Made by a program: the position numbers and the translations under genes. Below the pieces are notes generated by a model. It was given only the letters and a program-made list of their open reading frames with translations, did not search any database and was not told the origin of the DNA. Shown one piece after another: positions 8,364-19,521 of a DNA stretch of 64,000 bases (its first letter is position 1; each line of letters begins with the position of its first letter). Source of the stretch: Chryseobacterium sp. T16E-39 (GTDB taxonomy: Bacteria > Bacteroidota > Bacteroidia > Flavobacteriales > Weeksellaceae); contig NZ_CP022282.1 of the NCBI RefSeq assembly GCF_002216065.1, forward strand, positions 3,720,001 to 3,784,000. The letters are read 5' to 3'.

Positions 8364-9176
8364 ATGAAAAAAATTATTTTATGTGTATGCTTTATTGGAG
8401 CAATACATACATTTCAGGGACAGAAGATTAGCCTCGGAAAAATTACAGATGTAGCTTCTAAGGGAGCTAAGGCACTAACGTTTACTAACGAAGATGCTGT
8501 GAAATTATCCAAAGAGTCCGTTGACTGGATGGACAAAAATAATCCGGTAGCTGGCGCGAAAGATCCATATACAATCAGACTGAATAAACTTTTTGGTAAA
8601 CATAAAGCACAGGATGGTCTAAACCTTAATTACAAAGTATATAAAGTGAAGGATATTAATGCTTTTGCTTGTGCTGATGGAAGTGTTAGGGTATTCTCAT
8701 CATTAATGGATGTGATGACCGATGATGAATTGCTGGCTGTGATCGGACACGAGATCGGTCACGTGAAAAATCAGGATACAAAAGATGCTATTAAATCTGC
8801 CTACTTAAAAGCTGCAGCACTGGATGCTGCTTCTTCGGCTTCATCTACAGTAGCAACCCTTAATGACAGCCAAGTAGGGAAGATGGCCAATGCATTTCTG
8901 GATGCTTCGCACAGTAAAAAACAGGAATCTGAAGCAGATGCTTATTCCTATGATTTTATGAAAGCTAATAAATACAATGTTGTTGCCGAGTATACTGCAT
9001 TCAAAAAGCTGGCATTGCTTTCTGAGGGAAGTACCCAATCTGGTTTTCAAAAAATGTTCAACTCTCATCCCGATAGTGAAAAGAGAGCTCAGAACATCAA
9101 GAAAAAAGCTGAAAAAGATGGTTTATGGAAAGACCCGGGAACGGTTACTTTACCAACAGCAAAACTTACAAAATAA
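8364..9176 (+). CDS. M48 family metalloprotease
   Basis: A 270-residue protein with an N-terminal signal peptide (ending near FQGQ) and an M48 (HtpX/Oma1/BepA-like) peptidase domain. The zinc motif HEIGH sits in VIGHEIGHVKNQD (about 129-141), and the third ligand Glu is in QESEADAYSYDFM (about 191-203). The ADGSVRVFSSLMDVM segment just before the motif is typical of the family. BepA-type members act on outer-membrane proteins in the periplasm; that role is plausible but not shown. The gene stands alone between two terminators. Confidence 0.9.
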   Translation: MKKIILCVCFIGAIHTFQGQKISLGKITDVASKGAKALTFTNEDAVKLSKESVDWMDKNNPVAGAKDPYTIRLNKLFGKHKAQDGLNLNYKVYKVKDINAFACADGSVRVFSSLMDVMTDDELLAVIGHEIGHVKNQDTKDAIKSAYLKAAALDAASSASSTVATLNDSQVGKMANAFLDASHSKKQESEADAYSYDFMKANKYNVVAEYTAFKKLALLSEGSTQSGFQKMFNSHPDSEKRAQNIKKKAEKDGLWKDPGTVTLPTAKLTK

Positions 9177-9207
9177 GTACTGTTACAAACTATTTTTTAA
9201 TAAATAC

Positions 9208-9240
9208 AAAATCCTTTCAACTAACTTGGAAGGATTTTTC
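9208..9240 (+). terminator. Intrinsic terminator after the M48 gene
   Basis: Stem AAAATCCTT / AAGGATTTT (9208-9216, 9230-9238) running into a T-rich tail. Confidence 0.8.
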
Positions 9241-9342
9241 TTTTTCCAAAAGAGTAAATTCTAATTCATAATCATCATTCTCTCATTTCTCACTTTATCT
9301 TTTGTTAGATTAATTAAATTTACGGCGAATTGATTTTTATAA

Positions 9343-11262
9343 ATGGAAAAAAAATACTTTCTTCTTTTTTTTATCCTGCCCATGTTCATTACTGCCCAAA
9401 ATTTCCGTGCAGATTCATTGATCCATATTTTTAAACAAGAAACAGATACTTCCAAAAAGACTGAACTTCTTAACATGATTTCAGATGCCTATAAGACTTC
9501 AGATCCTGTTATTATGCAAAAGTATGCGCTAGAAGCATTGGTTTCCGCAAGGAAAAATAATGACAAAGAGGAGGAGGCAAAGGCTTTCCAAAACTTAGGG
9601 ACCTCTCATATTATTCTTGGAAATTATGATAAGGCATTGGGAAATTTTAATCTTTCTGAAAATATTCTTCTAAGCTTAAAGCAGGAGGATAAAGCAGTAA
9701 AAGGGATTTTGGCAAAAGTGCTTGGAAGTAAGGGGATCGTATACTCAGAGCAAAATAATTATGCAAAAGCGCTAGAAAATGATTTCAGAGCGATGAGACT
9801 CTATGAAAGCATTAATAACAGAGTACAACTCGCCAAAATTTATAATAATATCGGAGTGATCTACAATTCCATTGATGATGGAGAGAAAGCATTAAATTAT
9901 TTTCTTAAAGCCTATAATATCCAGAAAGTCATTAAGGATCCTGCCTTAGCCGTTTCATGCTCAAATATAGGATTGATTTATCTTAATAATAAGGATTTAA
10001 AAAAAGCAAAAGCATTTTTTGATGAAAGTATAATAGAATTTCAAAAAAATCCTAACAAGAGAGATATGGGAGAGCTTTATAACAATATTTCTCAATATTA
10101 TATTACTAAAAAAGATCTGAAGACAGCAGAAAAATACCTGTTTGATGCTGTGAAAATCAGTAAAGATGTAGAAAATCAATTTGCTTTGTCAAATACTTAT
10201 TTATTTTTAGCAAAGATCTATTTTGAAGAAGGGGAGCTGGATAGATCATTAGATTTTGTTACTAAAAGTCTGGAAATTTCTAAAGAATTAGATCTGCCGG
10301 AAGCAAATATGAATGGAGAAAAGTTACTTTCCGATATTTTTGATAAAAAGGGAAATAAAGAACAGGCTTTTATTCATCTCAAAAGCTACAATACAGCCAA
10401 AGAGAAACTTTCCAAAATAGAAAACGCCAAAGAAAGATTAAAAACAGAGCTTAATTTTGAATTTGAAAAAAAGCAGATTGAACAAAATGAAAAGGCTGAT
10501 TGGGAGAAGGTAAAATTGATTTTTGCTGTTTTAATAAGTGCTACGGTACTGGCGGGATTATTCTTTTTTTACCGGAATAAGGAACGCGAAAAAACAAATT
10601 TACTTCAAAAACAGCTGACAGAATTCCAGCATAAAGCTTTACATCTTCAGATGAATCCTCATTTTGTATTTAATTGTTTAGCTGCTATTTCTTCATTTAT
10701 CATGCAAAATGATAAAGAAGATGCCATCAAATATTTAGCAAAGTTTTCGAAACTCATGAGATTGACATTAGACTTTTCACAGGAATCTGCTGTAGCAATT
10801 GACAAAGAAATTGAGGCATTAAGAAATTATTTAGAACTGGAACAGCTGAGGTTCAATCAGAAATTTGATTTTGTCATTGATAAAGATCCCTTAATAGAAG
10901 ACGATACAGCCTTGCCTTCGCTTTTGCTTCAGCCTTATGTGGAAAATTCTGTTATACATGGAGTCGTTCCACAAAAAGAAAAAGGGATGATCAAAATAAA
11001 TTTCACTCAGAATCAAGAGTTTTTAATCTGCGAGATTGAAGATAACGGAGTGGGAATTGAAACCTCTAAAAAACTAAAGGAAAATTCTGTAAGTGTACAC
11101 AAATCCATGGCGTTGGAGATCTCCAGGAAAAGGCTCGAAACCCTTGAAGAACTTGAAAAGAAAAAAGTATCTCTGGAAATATTTGAATTAAAAAATGAAA
11201 AAGGAGAGTCTGAAGGGACAAAAGTATTGCTGATGCTTCCTTTACAATATATAAAAAACTAA
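9343..11262 (+). CDS. Tetratricopeptide-repeat sensor histidine kinase (LytS-like)
   Basis: A 639-residue protein. The signal peptide ends near MFITAQ, followed by about 340 residues of TPR helices (repeated NIGVIYNSIDDGEKALNYF-like units), a coiled-coil stretch, one membrane segment (about 393-411, AVLISATVLAGLFFF), then a His_kinase domain with LQMNPHFVFNCL (phospho-acceptor His in the NPHF motif, about residue 439) and a HATPase with LQPYVENSVIHG and IEDNGVGIE. The periplasmic TPRs probably sense protein or envelope state. It is followed 5 bp later by its LytTR response regulator, so the pair is one operon. The signal is unknown. Confidence 0.93.
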   Translation: MEKKYFLLFFILPMFITAQNFRADSLIHIFKQETDTSKKTELLNMISDAYKTSDPVIMQKYALEALVSARKNNDKEEEAKAFQNLGTSHIILGNYDKALGNFNLSENILLSLKQEDKAVKGILAKVLGSKGIVYSEQNNYAKALENDFRAMRLYESINNRVQLAKIYNNIGVIYNSIDDGEKALNYFLKAYNIQKVIKDPALAVSCSNIGLIYLNNKDLKKAKAFFDESIIEFQKNPNKRDMGELYNNISQYYITKKDLKTAEKYLFDAVKISKDVENQFALSNTYLFLAKIYFEEGELDRSLDFVTKSLEISKELDLPEANMNGEKLLSDIFDKKGNKEQAFIHLKSYNTAKEKLSKIENAKERLKTELNFEFEKKQIEQNEKADWEKVKLIFAVLISATVLAGLFFFYRNKEREKTNLLQKQLTEFQHKALHLQMNPHFVFNCLAAISSFIMQNDKEDAIKYLAKFSKLMRLTLDFSQESAVAIDKEIEALRNYLELEQLRFNQKFDFVIDKDPLIEDDTALPSLLLQPYVENSVIHGVVPQKEKGMIKINFTQNQEFLICEIEDNGVGIETSKKLKENSVSVHKSMALEISRKRLETLEELEKKKVSLEIFELKNEKGESEGTKVLLMLPLQYIKN

Positions 11263-11267
11263 AAATT

Positions 11268-12026
11268 ATGATTAGTGCTGTAATTATAGATGACGATGCC
11301 AATCTACGCGAAGGAATGAAAGCGATGCTCGGTTTATATGCCCCTGAAATAATGGTTTTAGGCGAAGCTGAAAGCGTGGAATCCGGAATTAAATTGATCG
11401 AAAATATAAAACCTGAAATTATATTTCTGGATATCTTAATGAATGATGGAACCGGATTTGACATCTTAGAACAACTGAATCAAAAACATGAGCCCACCTC
11501 GAATATTATTTTTATAACTGCCCATGAAAAATTCGCCATTAAAGCTTTTCGCTTTAGTGCGCTTGATTTTTTACTGAAACCTGTGGATCCTGATGAGCTG
11601 AAGAATGTTATTGTTAAGATCAAGAACTTACAGAATAAAAATAACAACTATAAGCACATTGAACTTTTTCTGGACAACATAAGTAAGAAAACCGAAAGTT
11701 TTAAGAAAATAGCACTTTCTACGTCGGAAGGGATTCATCTATTTGATATCAAAGATATTATCCGCTGTGAAAGTGAAGATAATTATACCAAATTCTATGT
11801 CAAAAACCATAAAACAGTTATTATTTCAAAGACTTTGAAGGAATATGAAGACCTTTTAAGGGATCATGGTTTTGAGCGTATCCATCAGTCACATCTTATC
11901 AATCTTAATGAATTAAAGTCATACATAAAAAAAGACGGCGGGTTTGTAGTGATGTCTGATAGTTCACAACTTCCTGTATCTCAAAGAAAAAAAGAACGAT
12001 TGCAGGAATTGATAAATAAACTTTAA
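11268..12026 (+). CDS. LytTR family response regulator transcription factor
   Basis: A 252-residue protein with an N-terminal receiver domain (acidic pocket Asp8 and Asp9, phospho-acceptor Asp55 in FLDILMNDG, Thr and Lys at ITAHEKFA and LLKPVD) and a C-terminal LytTR DNA-binding domain (about 145-250; CESEDNYTKFY, RIHQSHLIN). It works with the kinase encoded 5 bp upstream. LytTR proteins bind paired direct repeats upstream of targets. The target genes are unknown; the LRR/T9SS gene starting 95 bp downstream on the same strand is a candidate only by position. Confidence 0.95.
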   Translation: MISAVIIDDDANLREGMKAMLGLYAPEIMVLGEAESVESGIKLIENIKPEIIFLDILMNDGTGFDILEQLNQKHEPTSNIIFITAHEKFAIKAFRFSALDFLLKPVDPDELKNVIVKIKNLQNKNNNYKHIELFLDNISKKTESFKKIALSTSEGIHLFDIKDIIRCESEDNYTKFYVKNHKTVIISKTLKEYEDLLRDHGFERIHQSHLINLNELKSYIKKDGGFVVMSDSSQLPVSQRKKERLQELINKL

Positions 12027-12121
12027 ATTCTAAATGACACCCCGCAAATTCTCACTTGTCCAATGATCGGGTTCTTTGTTCAAGTATATTTACTATTGAA
12101 GATATAAGAAAAAATACAACC

Positions 12122-14767
12122 ATGAATACAAAACTACTCTCATTATTATTCTTTCTGCTGCTTTCATTTGCTGGTAAGGGGCAGATCGTTACAATTCCTG
12201 ACTGGAATTTTAAAACAAAATTGCTGAGTGCAGATTCAAGTAACTTTACCGCTAAAGATTTATCGGGTAATTATTTTAAAATCGATGCAAATAATGATGG
12301 AGAAATACAAATATCAGAAGCTGAACAAGTAAGTTATATTTTGGTGGATTATTCAGGAATTTCTTCTTTAGTGGGGATTTCCAGCTTTACCAATCTTAAA
12401 AATTTGTACTGTAGAAACAACTCTTTAGTTTCATTAGATCTTCAGGGATTAAATAATCTTCAGTATTTAGATTGTAAAAATAATCTACTGACTTCAATAG
12501 CTATTCAGGGACTAATAAATCTTCAAGATCTTGACTGTACAAATAATCAGCTTACTGCATTGGATGTTCAAGGCTGTACTAATCTTAAAAAGATATATTG
12601 TCAGTTTAATCCGATACCTACATTAGATTTTTCTGGAATGTCAAGCCTTGAATATTTGGATTTTGAATACAATCAAATTACGTCCTTAAATCTGCAGGGA
12701 TGTACTAATCTTAATGATTTAAGAGTTAAACATAATCAGCTTAGTACCATGAATCTGCAGGGATTGGCTAATCTTGTTTATCTTAGTTGTGAGTATAATC
12801 AATTAACATCATTAAATCTTGCAGGCTGCACCAGTTTGATGATTTTTGATTGTAGTTATAATAATCTTACCTCTCTTAGTGTTCAAGGATTGATTGGCCT
12901 TCAAAATCTTACCTGTTCTTTTAATCAGTTAACGTCAGTAAACCTTCAGGGAGCAGTCAAATTAGAATATTTCTATTGCGATAATAATAGTATAAGTGCA
13001 TTGGATGTTCAGGGAAATACTAACCTGTATTTTCTTATTTGCCATAATAATTTGTTGACTTCCCTGGATCTTCATGGGCTTGCCAATCTCAATAATGCCG
13101 TACTTTTTAATAATCAGCTTGCAACTCTGAACCTTCTGGGGTGTACTAATCTTTTAACTCTGAATTGTCAATCAAACCAGCTGACATGGCTCAATGCAGA
13201 AAGCAGTATTCTTCTTCAAAACATTAACTGTAGTAATAACCCCCTTAGTATGCTATTTATAAAAAATGGCAGTAACGAAAATTTAACAATTGATAATTTA
13301 CCAGGCCTCCAATATGTATGTTGTGACCCAAGCCAGATAGGGTATGTTCAAAATAAAGTTACAATGGCTGGTATTGTTGGATGCAACGTAAATGCATACT
13401 GTTCTTTTACTCCGGGAGGAAATTACAATACGATTACAGGAACTGTACGATTTGACGAGGATAATAATGGCTGTGATAGCAATGATGAATTTTTTGAACA
13501 CATGAAATTGAAAATAAATGATGGAACCAATGTAGGATATACTTTTATTAATAATCTGGGTAATTATAATTTTTATACACAGGCAGGAAACTTTACAATC
13601 ACTGGAGAGCCAGAAAACTCACCACTTTTTCAGGTTATCCCGGCCTCTTTTAGTACGAGTTTTGCGGATAATAACAATCATGTTTTTACGAAGGATATGT
13701 GTGTCAAAGCGATTGGTAACTCAAATGATCTGGAAGTTGTCGTAGCACCTGTAACGGCTGCAGTTCCGGGATTTAATTCGAAATATAGATTAATGTGGAG
13801 GAACAAGGGTAATACTACTATTTCTGGAAGTGTTGTTCTTACTTTTGATCATCATAAAATGAATTATGTTTCTTCTTCATTACCGGTTTCTTCAGTTTCA
13901 GGAGATCAGATAACAATCAATTTTTCAAATATAAAACCATTTGGAAATACAGCGTCTGAAATCATATTTACCATTAATCCACCTACACATTCTACATATC
14001 CGGTACATTCGGGGGATATTCTTAATTTTTCAGCTATGGTAAATCCTGTTGCCGCTGACATTAACCCCTTAGATAATGTATTTAATTATAAACAAACCGT
14101 GGTGAATTCTTTTGATCCGAATGATATTATCTGTCTTGAAGGGAATTCTATTCCTGTGTCAATGGTTGGGAATTATCTTCATTATATCGTCAATTTCGAA
14201 AATACAGGTACAGCACCTGCTGCCAATGTCGTTGTAGAAATGGATATAGATCCTAATGATTTTGATATTTCAACTTTGCAGCTCCAGAATTCATCCCATC
14301 AGGTTTATACAAAAGTGAGCGGAAACAAAGTGGAATTTATGATGAAGAATGCTAATTTAGGAAATGGAGGTCATGGAAACGTTCTCATGAAAGTGATGTC
14401 TAAAAATAATCTGATACCTGGCGATCATGTCGAGAATAAAGCGAATATCTATTTTGATTATAATTTCCCAATTGTTACAAATGAAGAAATGACCCAAATT
14501 GAAAATGTTCTGCAAGTTGTAGATGTAAAAAAAGATGATTCGGTGAAAGTTTATCCGATTCCTACTAAAGGAGATGTGACGATTGAAGCTGGTTCTAAAA
14601 TCATTTCTGTTGAAGTATATGATGGCCAGGGCAGGATACTTCAAAAACATACGGGGGTTGATTCCCACAGTACAAAAATAACGATCCGTAGCGCCGGTTC
14701 TGGAGTTTATTTTATGAAAATATATACAGATAAAGGATTGATGTTAAAGAAAGTAATTAAAAATTAA
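12122..14767 (+). CDS. Leucine-rich-repeat protein with T9SS type A sorting domain
   Basis: I choose the ATG at 12122 because it starts a clean signal peptide (LLSLLFFLLLSFAGKGQ); an upstream in-frame ATG at 12056 would put 22 polar residues in front. The mature 881-residue precursor has an EF-hand/dockerin-like loop (DANNDGEIQISEAE), then 14 consecutive 21-residue leucine-rich repeats of the pattern LxxLxCxxNxLTSLxLQGxxN (nucleotides about 12395-13276), an SdrD-B-like segment (TGTVRFDEDNNGCDSND), a DUF11/CARDB-like region with DPNDIICLEG typical of Bacteroidota surface proteins, and a C-terminal T9SS sorting domain (KVYPIPTKG to LKKVIKN). It is therefore probably secreted and anchored at the cell surface. 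The ligand is unknown. Confidence 0.9.
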   Translation: MNTKLLSLLFFLLLSFAGKGQIVTIPDWNFKTKLLSADSSNFTAKDLSGNYFKIDANNDGEIQISEAEQVSYILVDYSGISSLVGISSFTNLKNLYCRNNSLVSLDLQGLNNLQYLDCKNNLLTSIAIQGLINLQDLDCTNNQLTALDVQGCTNLKKIYCQFNPIPTLDFSGMSSLEYLDFEYNQITSLNLQGCTNLNDLRVKHNQLSTMNLQGLANLVYLSCEYNQLTSLNLAGCTSLMIFDCSYNNLTSLSVQGLIGLQNLTCSFNQLTSVNLQGAVKLEYFYCDNNSISALDVQGNTNLYFLICHNNLLTSLDLHGLANLNNAVLFNNQLATLNLLGCTNLLTLNCQSNQLTWLNAESSILLQNINCSNNPLSMLFIKNGSNENLTIDNLPGLQYVCCDPSQIGYVQNKVTMAGIVGCNVNAYCSFTPGGNYNTITGTVRFDEDNNGCDSNDEFFEHMKLKINDGTNVGYTFINNLGNYNFYTQAGNFTITGEPENSPLFQVIPASFSTSFADNNNHVFTKDMCVKAIGNSNDLEVVVAPVTAAVPGFNSKYRLMWRNKGNTTISGSVVLTFDHHKMNYVSSSLPVSSVSGDQITINFSNIKPFGNTASEIIFTINPPTHSTYPVHSGDILNFSAMVNPVAADINPLDNVFNYKQTVVNSFDPNDIICLEGNSIPVSMVGNYLHYIVNFENTGTAPAANVVVEMDIDPNDFDISTLQLQNSSHQVYTKVSGNKVEFMMKNANLGNGGHGNVLMKVMSKNNLIPGDHVENKANIYFDYNFPIVTNEEMTQIENVLQVVDVKKDDSVKVYPIPTKGDVTIEAGSKIISVEVYDGQGRILQKHTGVDSHSTKITIRSAGSGVYFMKIYTDKGLMLKKVIKN

Positions 14768-14785
14768 ATTCCATATTCCCTTTAT

Positions 14786-14823
14786 AAAAAAGTCCCATTC
14801 ATAATCTTGAATGGGACTTTTAT
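14786..14823. terminator. Bidirectional terminator between convergent genes
   Basis: Stem AAAGTCCCATTCA / TGAATGGGACTTT (14789-14801, 14808-14820), with A-tract and T-tract on either side. It serves the LRR gene on the plus strand and the ABC-F gene on the minus strand. Confidence 0.9.
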
Positions 14824-14842
14824 TTTATTTCTTATAAAGAGA

Positions 14843-16534
<1,692 letters not shown>

Positions 16535-16546
16535 TTAAATGAAAGG

Positions 16547-16554
16547 TATTTTTG
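16547..16554 (+). promoter_or_regulatory. Predicted -7 element for smpB
   Basis: TATTTTTG matches TAnnTTTG exactly and ends 28 nt before the smpB start. No clear TTG lies at the right distance upstream, so support is partial. On the opposite strand TATTTTTG at 16490-16483 could serve the divergent ABC-F gene. Confidence 0.42.
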
Positions 16555-16582
16555 TATATTTCATTAATGAAATTTTAATATA

Positions 16583-17041
16583 ATGAAGATCGAGAAAACA
16601 GTTAATATATTAAATAGAAGAGCCCGTTTCGAATACGAAATCGTCGAAGAAGTTGAAGCAGGAATGGTTTTAACGGGTACAGAAATAAAATCTTTACGCT
16701 CATCTAAAGCATCCATCGCAGAATCCTTCTGTCAGTTTATTGATGGGGAATTATACATCATCAACATGATGATTGATGAGTATAAATTAGGAACTTTTTA
16801 CAATCACAAAACAAAAAGGGAACGGAAATTGCTCTTGCACAAAAAAGAATTACAAAAATTCGAGAAAAAATTAAAAGATGCAGGGAACACAATTATTCCT
16901 TTAAAGTTATATATAACAGATAAAGGAAAAGCGAAGGTCTTAATAGCCCTTGCAAGAGGGAAAAAGCTTTTCGATAAAAGGGAAGCGATAAAAGATAGAG
17001 AAAATAAACGAACCCTCGACAGAATATTAAAGAAAAGTTAA
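16583..17041 (+). CDS. smpB: SsrA-binding protein SmpB
   Basis: A 152-residue protein that binds tmRNA and delivers it to stalled ribosomes (trans-translation). Family landmarks in order: NRRARFEYEI at the N-terminus, GMVLTGTEIKSLRSSKASI (about 27-45), HKTKRERKLLLHK, YITDKGKAKVLIALARGKKLFDKRE and the basic C-terminal tail ending RILKKS. Length is normal. It is divergent from an ABC-F gene that also acts on ribosomes, and lies 77 bp upstream of the OmpA gene. The tmRNA gene itself is not in the window. Confidence 0.97.
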   Translation: MKIEKTVNILNRRARFEYEIVEEVEAGMVLTGTEIKSLRSSKASIAESFCQFIDGELYIINMMIDEYKLGTFYNHKTKRERKLLLHKKELQKFEKKLKDAGNTIIPLKLYITDKGKAKVLIALARGKKLFDKREAIKDRENKRTLDRILKKS

Positions 17042-17058
17042 AAATCATTCAAAAAACT

Positions 17059-17089
17059 TTGTATATAAAGAAAAATTATATTTATTTTG
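17059..17089 (+). promoter_or_regulatory. Predicted promoter of the OmpA gene
   Basis: TTG at 17059-17061, a 20-nt spacer and TTATTTTG at 17082-17089, one mismatch from TAnnTTTG. The leader would be about 23 nt. Confidence 0.48.
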
Positions 17090-17118
17090 CAATATCAATT
17101 ATTTAATCATTTAATTCT

Positions 17119-18627
17119 ATGAAAAATCTAAAATTAGGAATTTCAGCATTGGCGCTTACTGTTGCCTCTACTGTTTTCGCACAGACTACCAATAATCCGT
17201 GGTTAATCGGAGTTGGTGCTCATGCGGAAAACCATAAAGCAGTACGTGGTAATTTTAGTAACACGTTTTCTGCTAATAATTTAACGAAGACAATGTTCAA
17301 TGTGAGCAACTTCTCTATTACTCCACCACTATCTAAACTTACTGTTGCGAGAAACATCGGTAAAGGTTTAGTTATTGACTGGCAAACCTCTGTAGGTAAT
17401 GTTGAAAACAAAAGATTCAACATGGGGAAAGAGTTCATGTTAATGACTGGTCTTGGTTTCCAAGCTAAAGCAGCGGGTCTTTTATGGAACGAAGAATCTT
17501 GGTTTGACCCTTACTTAAGAGTAGGTGCTAACTATTTAAGACACGATTATACTGCATTAACTTTCCCAAGACAATCTGTTAACGGAGAGTGGGTAAGCAA
17601 TGGAGATGCTGGTAACGAAAATGGTAAAGCTAACTTCTTTACAGTTTCAACTGGTGCAGGTGCTAACTTCTGGGTAACTAAAAACTTCGGTTTAGGTATT
17701 CAAGGAGATTACGTATCAACTCCTGGTGATAAATCTAACGTAGCAAACTTCTGGCAAGCTTCTGCTTCATTATTATTCAGATTTGGTAACAGAGATAGAG
17801 ATAAGGATGGTATCTTAGATAAAGATGATCTTTGTCCTGATACTCCAGGTTTACCAGAATTCCAAGGATGTCCTGATACTGACGGTGATGGAGTTCCAGA
17901 TAAAGACGATCAATGTCCAGATGTAGCAGGACCAGTTGAAAACAACGGTTGTCCTTGGCCAGATACTGACGGTGATGGTGTTATCGACAAAGATGATGCT
18001 TGTCCTACAGTAGCAGGTCCAGCTGAAAACAACGGTTGTCCTTGGCCAGATACTGACGGAGACGGAATCTTAGATAAAGATGATGCTTGTCCTACAGTTC
18101 CTGGATTACCAGAATACAACGGATGTCCTAAGCCTAAAAAAGCTACAGCTGATGAGGTTGAAACTAAATTGAAAAGCGTTTATTTCGATTTCAACAAAAC
18201 AACTATCAAAGCAGAATCTAAACCAGCGTTAGATGCAGCAGCTGAAATCATCAAGAAAGATGGAGGTCACTATCTATTAGAAGGTAGAACAGATGCTAAA
18301 GGTTCTGAAGTTTACAACTTGAAGTTATCTAGAGAAAGAGCTGCTTCTGTAGTTGCTGCTTTAGATGCAAGAGGTGTAGATTCTAACTCACTTAAATCAG
18401 TAGGTGTTGGTAAAGCTAAAGCTACAGTTCCAGTAACTGCAACAGATGCTGAAAGACAAGCTGATAGAAAAGTAGTTGTAACTGCTATCGAAGATGATGC
18501 TCAATGGAATACAATCGCTAAGAAAGATTACGCGGATGCTCCAGTTAAGAAAGCAACAGCTAAGAAAAAAGCAACAGCTAAGAAAAAAGCTCCAGCTAAA
18601 AAAGCGACAGCTAAAAAGAAAAAATAA
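17119..18627 (+). CDS. OmpA family protein with TSP type-3 repeats and Lys/Ala-rich tail
   Basis: A 502-residue outer-membrane protein. The signal peptide ends at VFAQ (about residue 22), followed by an eight-stranded-barrel-like region to about residue 230, then four calcium-binding thrombospondin type-3 units of the type DTDGDGVPDKDDQCP (about 233-335), then an OmpA peptidoglycan-binding domain (VYFDFNKTTIKAESKPALD, GRTDAKGSEVYNLKLSRERA, ADRKVVV). It tethers the outer membrane to the wall. The odd part is the last 30 or so residues: near-perfect repeats of KKATAK and KKAPAK, resembling histone H1 or Hc1 tails and rarely seen on OmpA proteins. A strong terminator follows. Confidence 0.93.
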   Translation: MKNLKLGISALALTVASTVFAQTTNNPWLIGVGAHAENHKAVRGNFSNTFSANNLTKTMFNVSNFSITPPLSKLTVARNIGKGLVIDWQTSVGNVENKRFNMGKEFMLMTGLGFQAKAAGLLWNEESWFDPYLRVGANYLRHDYTALTFPRQSVNGEWVSNGDAGNENGKANFFTVSTGAGANFWVTKNFGLGIQGDYVSTPGDKSNVANFWQASASLLFRFGNRDRDKDGILDKDDLCPDTPGLPEFQGCPDTDGDGVPDKDDQCPDVAGPVENNGCPWPDTDGDGVIDKDDACPTVAGPAENNGCPWPDTDGDGILDKDDACPTVPGLPEYNGCPKPKKATADEVETKLKSVYFDFNKTTIKAESKPALDAAAEIIKKDGGHYLLEGRTDAKGSEVYNLKLSRERAASVVAALDARGVDSNSLKSVGVGKAKATVPVTATDAERQADRKVVVTAIEDDAQWNTIAKKDYADAPVKKATAKKKATAKKKAPAKKATAKKKK

Positions 18628-18646
18628 TTAATTTTTCTAAATAATT

Positions 18647-18680
18647 AATACCTCCAAATTTTTTGGAGGTATTTTTTTTT
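18647..18680 (+). terminator. Intrinsic terminator after the OmpA gene
   Basis: Stem AATACCTCCAAA / TTTGGAGGTATT (18647-18658, 18662-18673) with a three-base loop and a run of nine T. Confidence 0.92.
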
Positions 18681-18722
18681 CGTTGACTTTTAAGTAATTT
18701 TGTTGAAAATTTAAAAATTAAA

Positions 18723-19463
18723 ATGGGAAGAGCGTTTGAATATAGAAAAGCTTCTAAAATGGCCCGTTGGGATAAAATGGCCAAGACTTTCTCTAAAATT
18801 GGTAAAGACATAGCATTGGCTGTAAAAGCGGGAGGCACAGATCCTGAAGCTAATCCGGCTTTGAGAAGATGCATCCAAAATGCGAAAGGGGCAAACATGC
18901 CAAAGGATAATGTGGAGAGAGCGATTAAAAAAGCAAGTGGTGCAGATGCAGAGAACTATGAAGAAGTTACCTATGAAGGTTATGGGCAGGGAGGTGTTGC
19001 ATTTTTTGTAGAGTGTACTACAAACAACACAACAAGAACTGTGGCTAACGTAAGAGCCGTTTTCAATAAGTTTGATGGTAACCTTGGAAAAAATGGAGAA
19101 TTAGCATTTATCTTTGATAGAAAAGGTATCTTTTACATTGATCTGGCCCAGGTAAAAATGGATTGGGATGAATTTGAAATGGAAATGATTGATGGAGGAG
19201 CAGAAGATATTGATAAAGATGATGAGGAAATAATGATTACCACTGCATTTGAAGATTTTGGTTCTTTATCTCATAAATTAGATGAGCTTAAGATTGAAGT
19301 TAAAAGTGCAGAACTTCAAAGAATTCCAAACAATACGAAAGAAGTTACAGAAGAGCAGTTCAAAGCTAATATGAAGATGCTGGATCGTTTTGAAGAAGAT
19401 GATGACGTGCAAAACGTTTATCATAATATGGAAATTACTGAAGAATTAATGAACTCTTTGTAA
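18723..19463 (+). CDS. yebC: YebC/PmpR family DNA-binding regulator / translation factor
   Basis: A 246-residue YebC-family protein. The usual start is MGRAFEYRKASKMARWDKMAK (in place of the common AGHSKW motif), followed by KDIALAVKAGG, NMPKDNVERAIKKASG, VTYEGYGQGG and the conserved acidic C-terminal domain (ELQRIPNNT, DDVQNVYHNM). Family members are annotated as transcription regulators, and recent work on YebC/TACO1 relatives supports a role in translation of difficult (for example proline-rich) sequences. TAATTTTG at 18695-18702 could be its -7 box. Length is normal. Confidence 0.94.
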   Translation: MGRAFEYRKASKMARWDKMAKTFSKIGKDIALAVKAGGTDPEANPALRRCIQNAKGANMPKDNVERAIKKASGADAENYEEVTYEGYGQGGVAFFVECTTNNTTRTVANVRAVFNKFDGNLGKNGELAFIFDRKGIFYIDLAQVKMDWDEFEMEMIDGGAEDIDKDDEEIMITTAFEDFGSLSHKLDELKIEVKSAELQRIPNNTKEVTEEQFKANMKMLDRFEEDDDVQNVYHNMEITEELMNSL

Positions 19464-19521
19464 AAAAATAATATAACATTCATATATAGTTAACTTTCAA
19501 TTAGTTTCTTTGCATAAAACT

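Noticed and set aside
12395..13276. Regular 63-bp periodicity that might be a DNA repeat array or CRISPR
   Set aside because: It is the codon-level trace of the 21-residue leucine-rich repeats; units diverge in sequence and there are no spacers.
17910..18119. Antisense frame inside the OmpA gene with regular repeats
   Set aside because: The regularity comes from the type-3 repeats on the coding strand.
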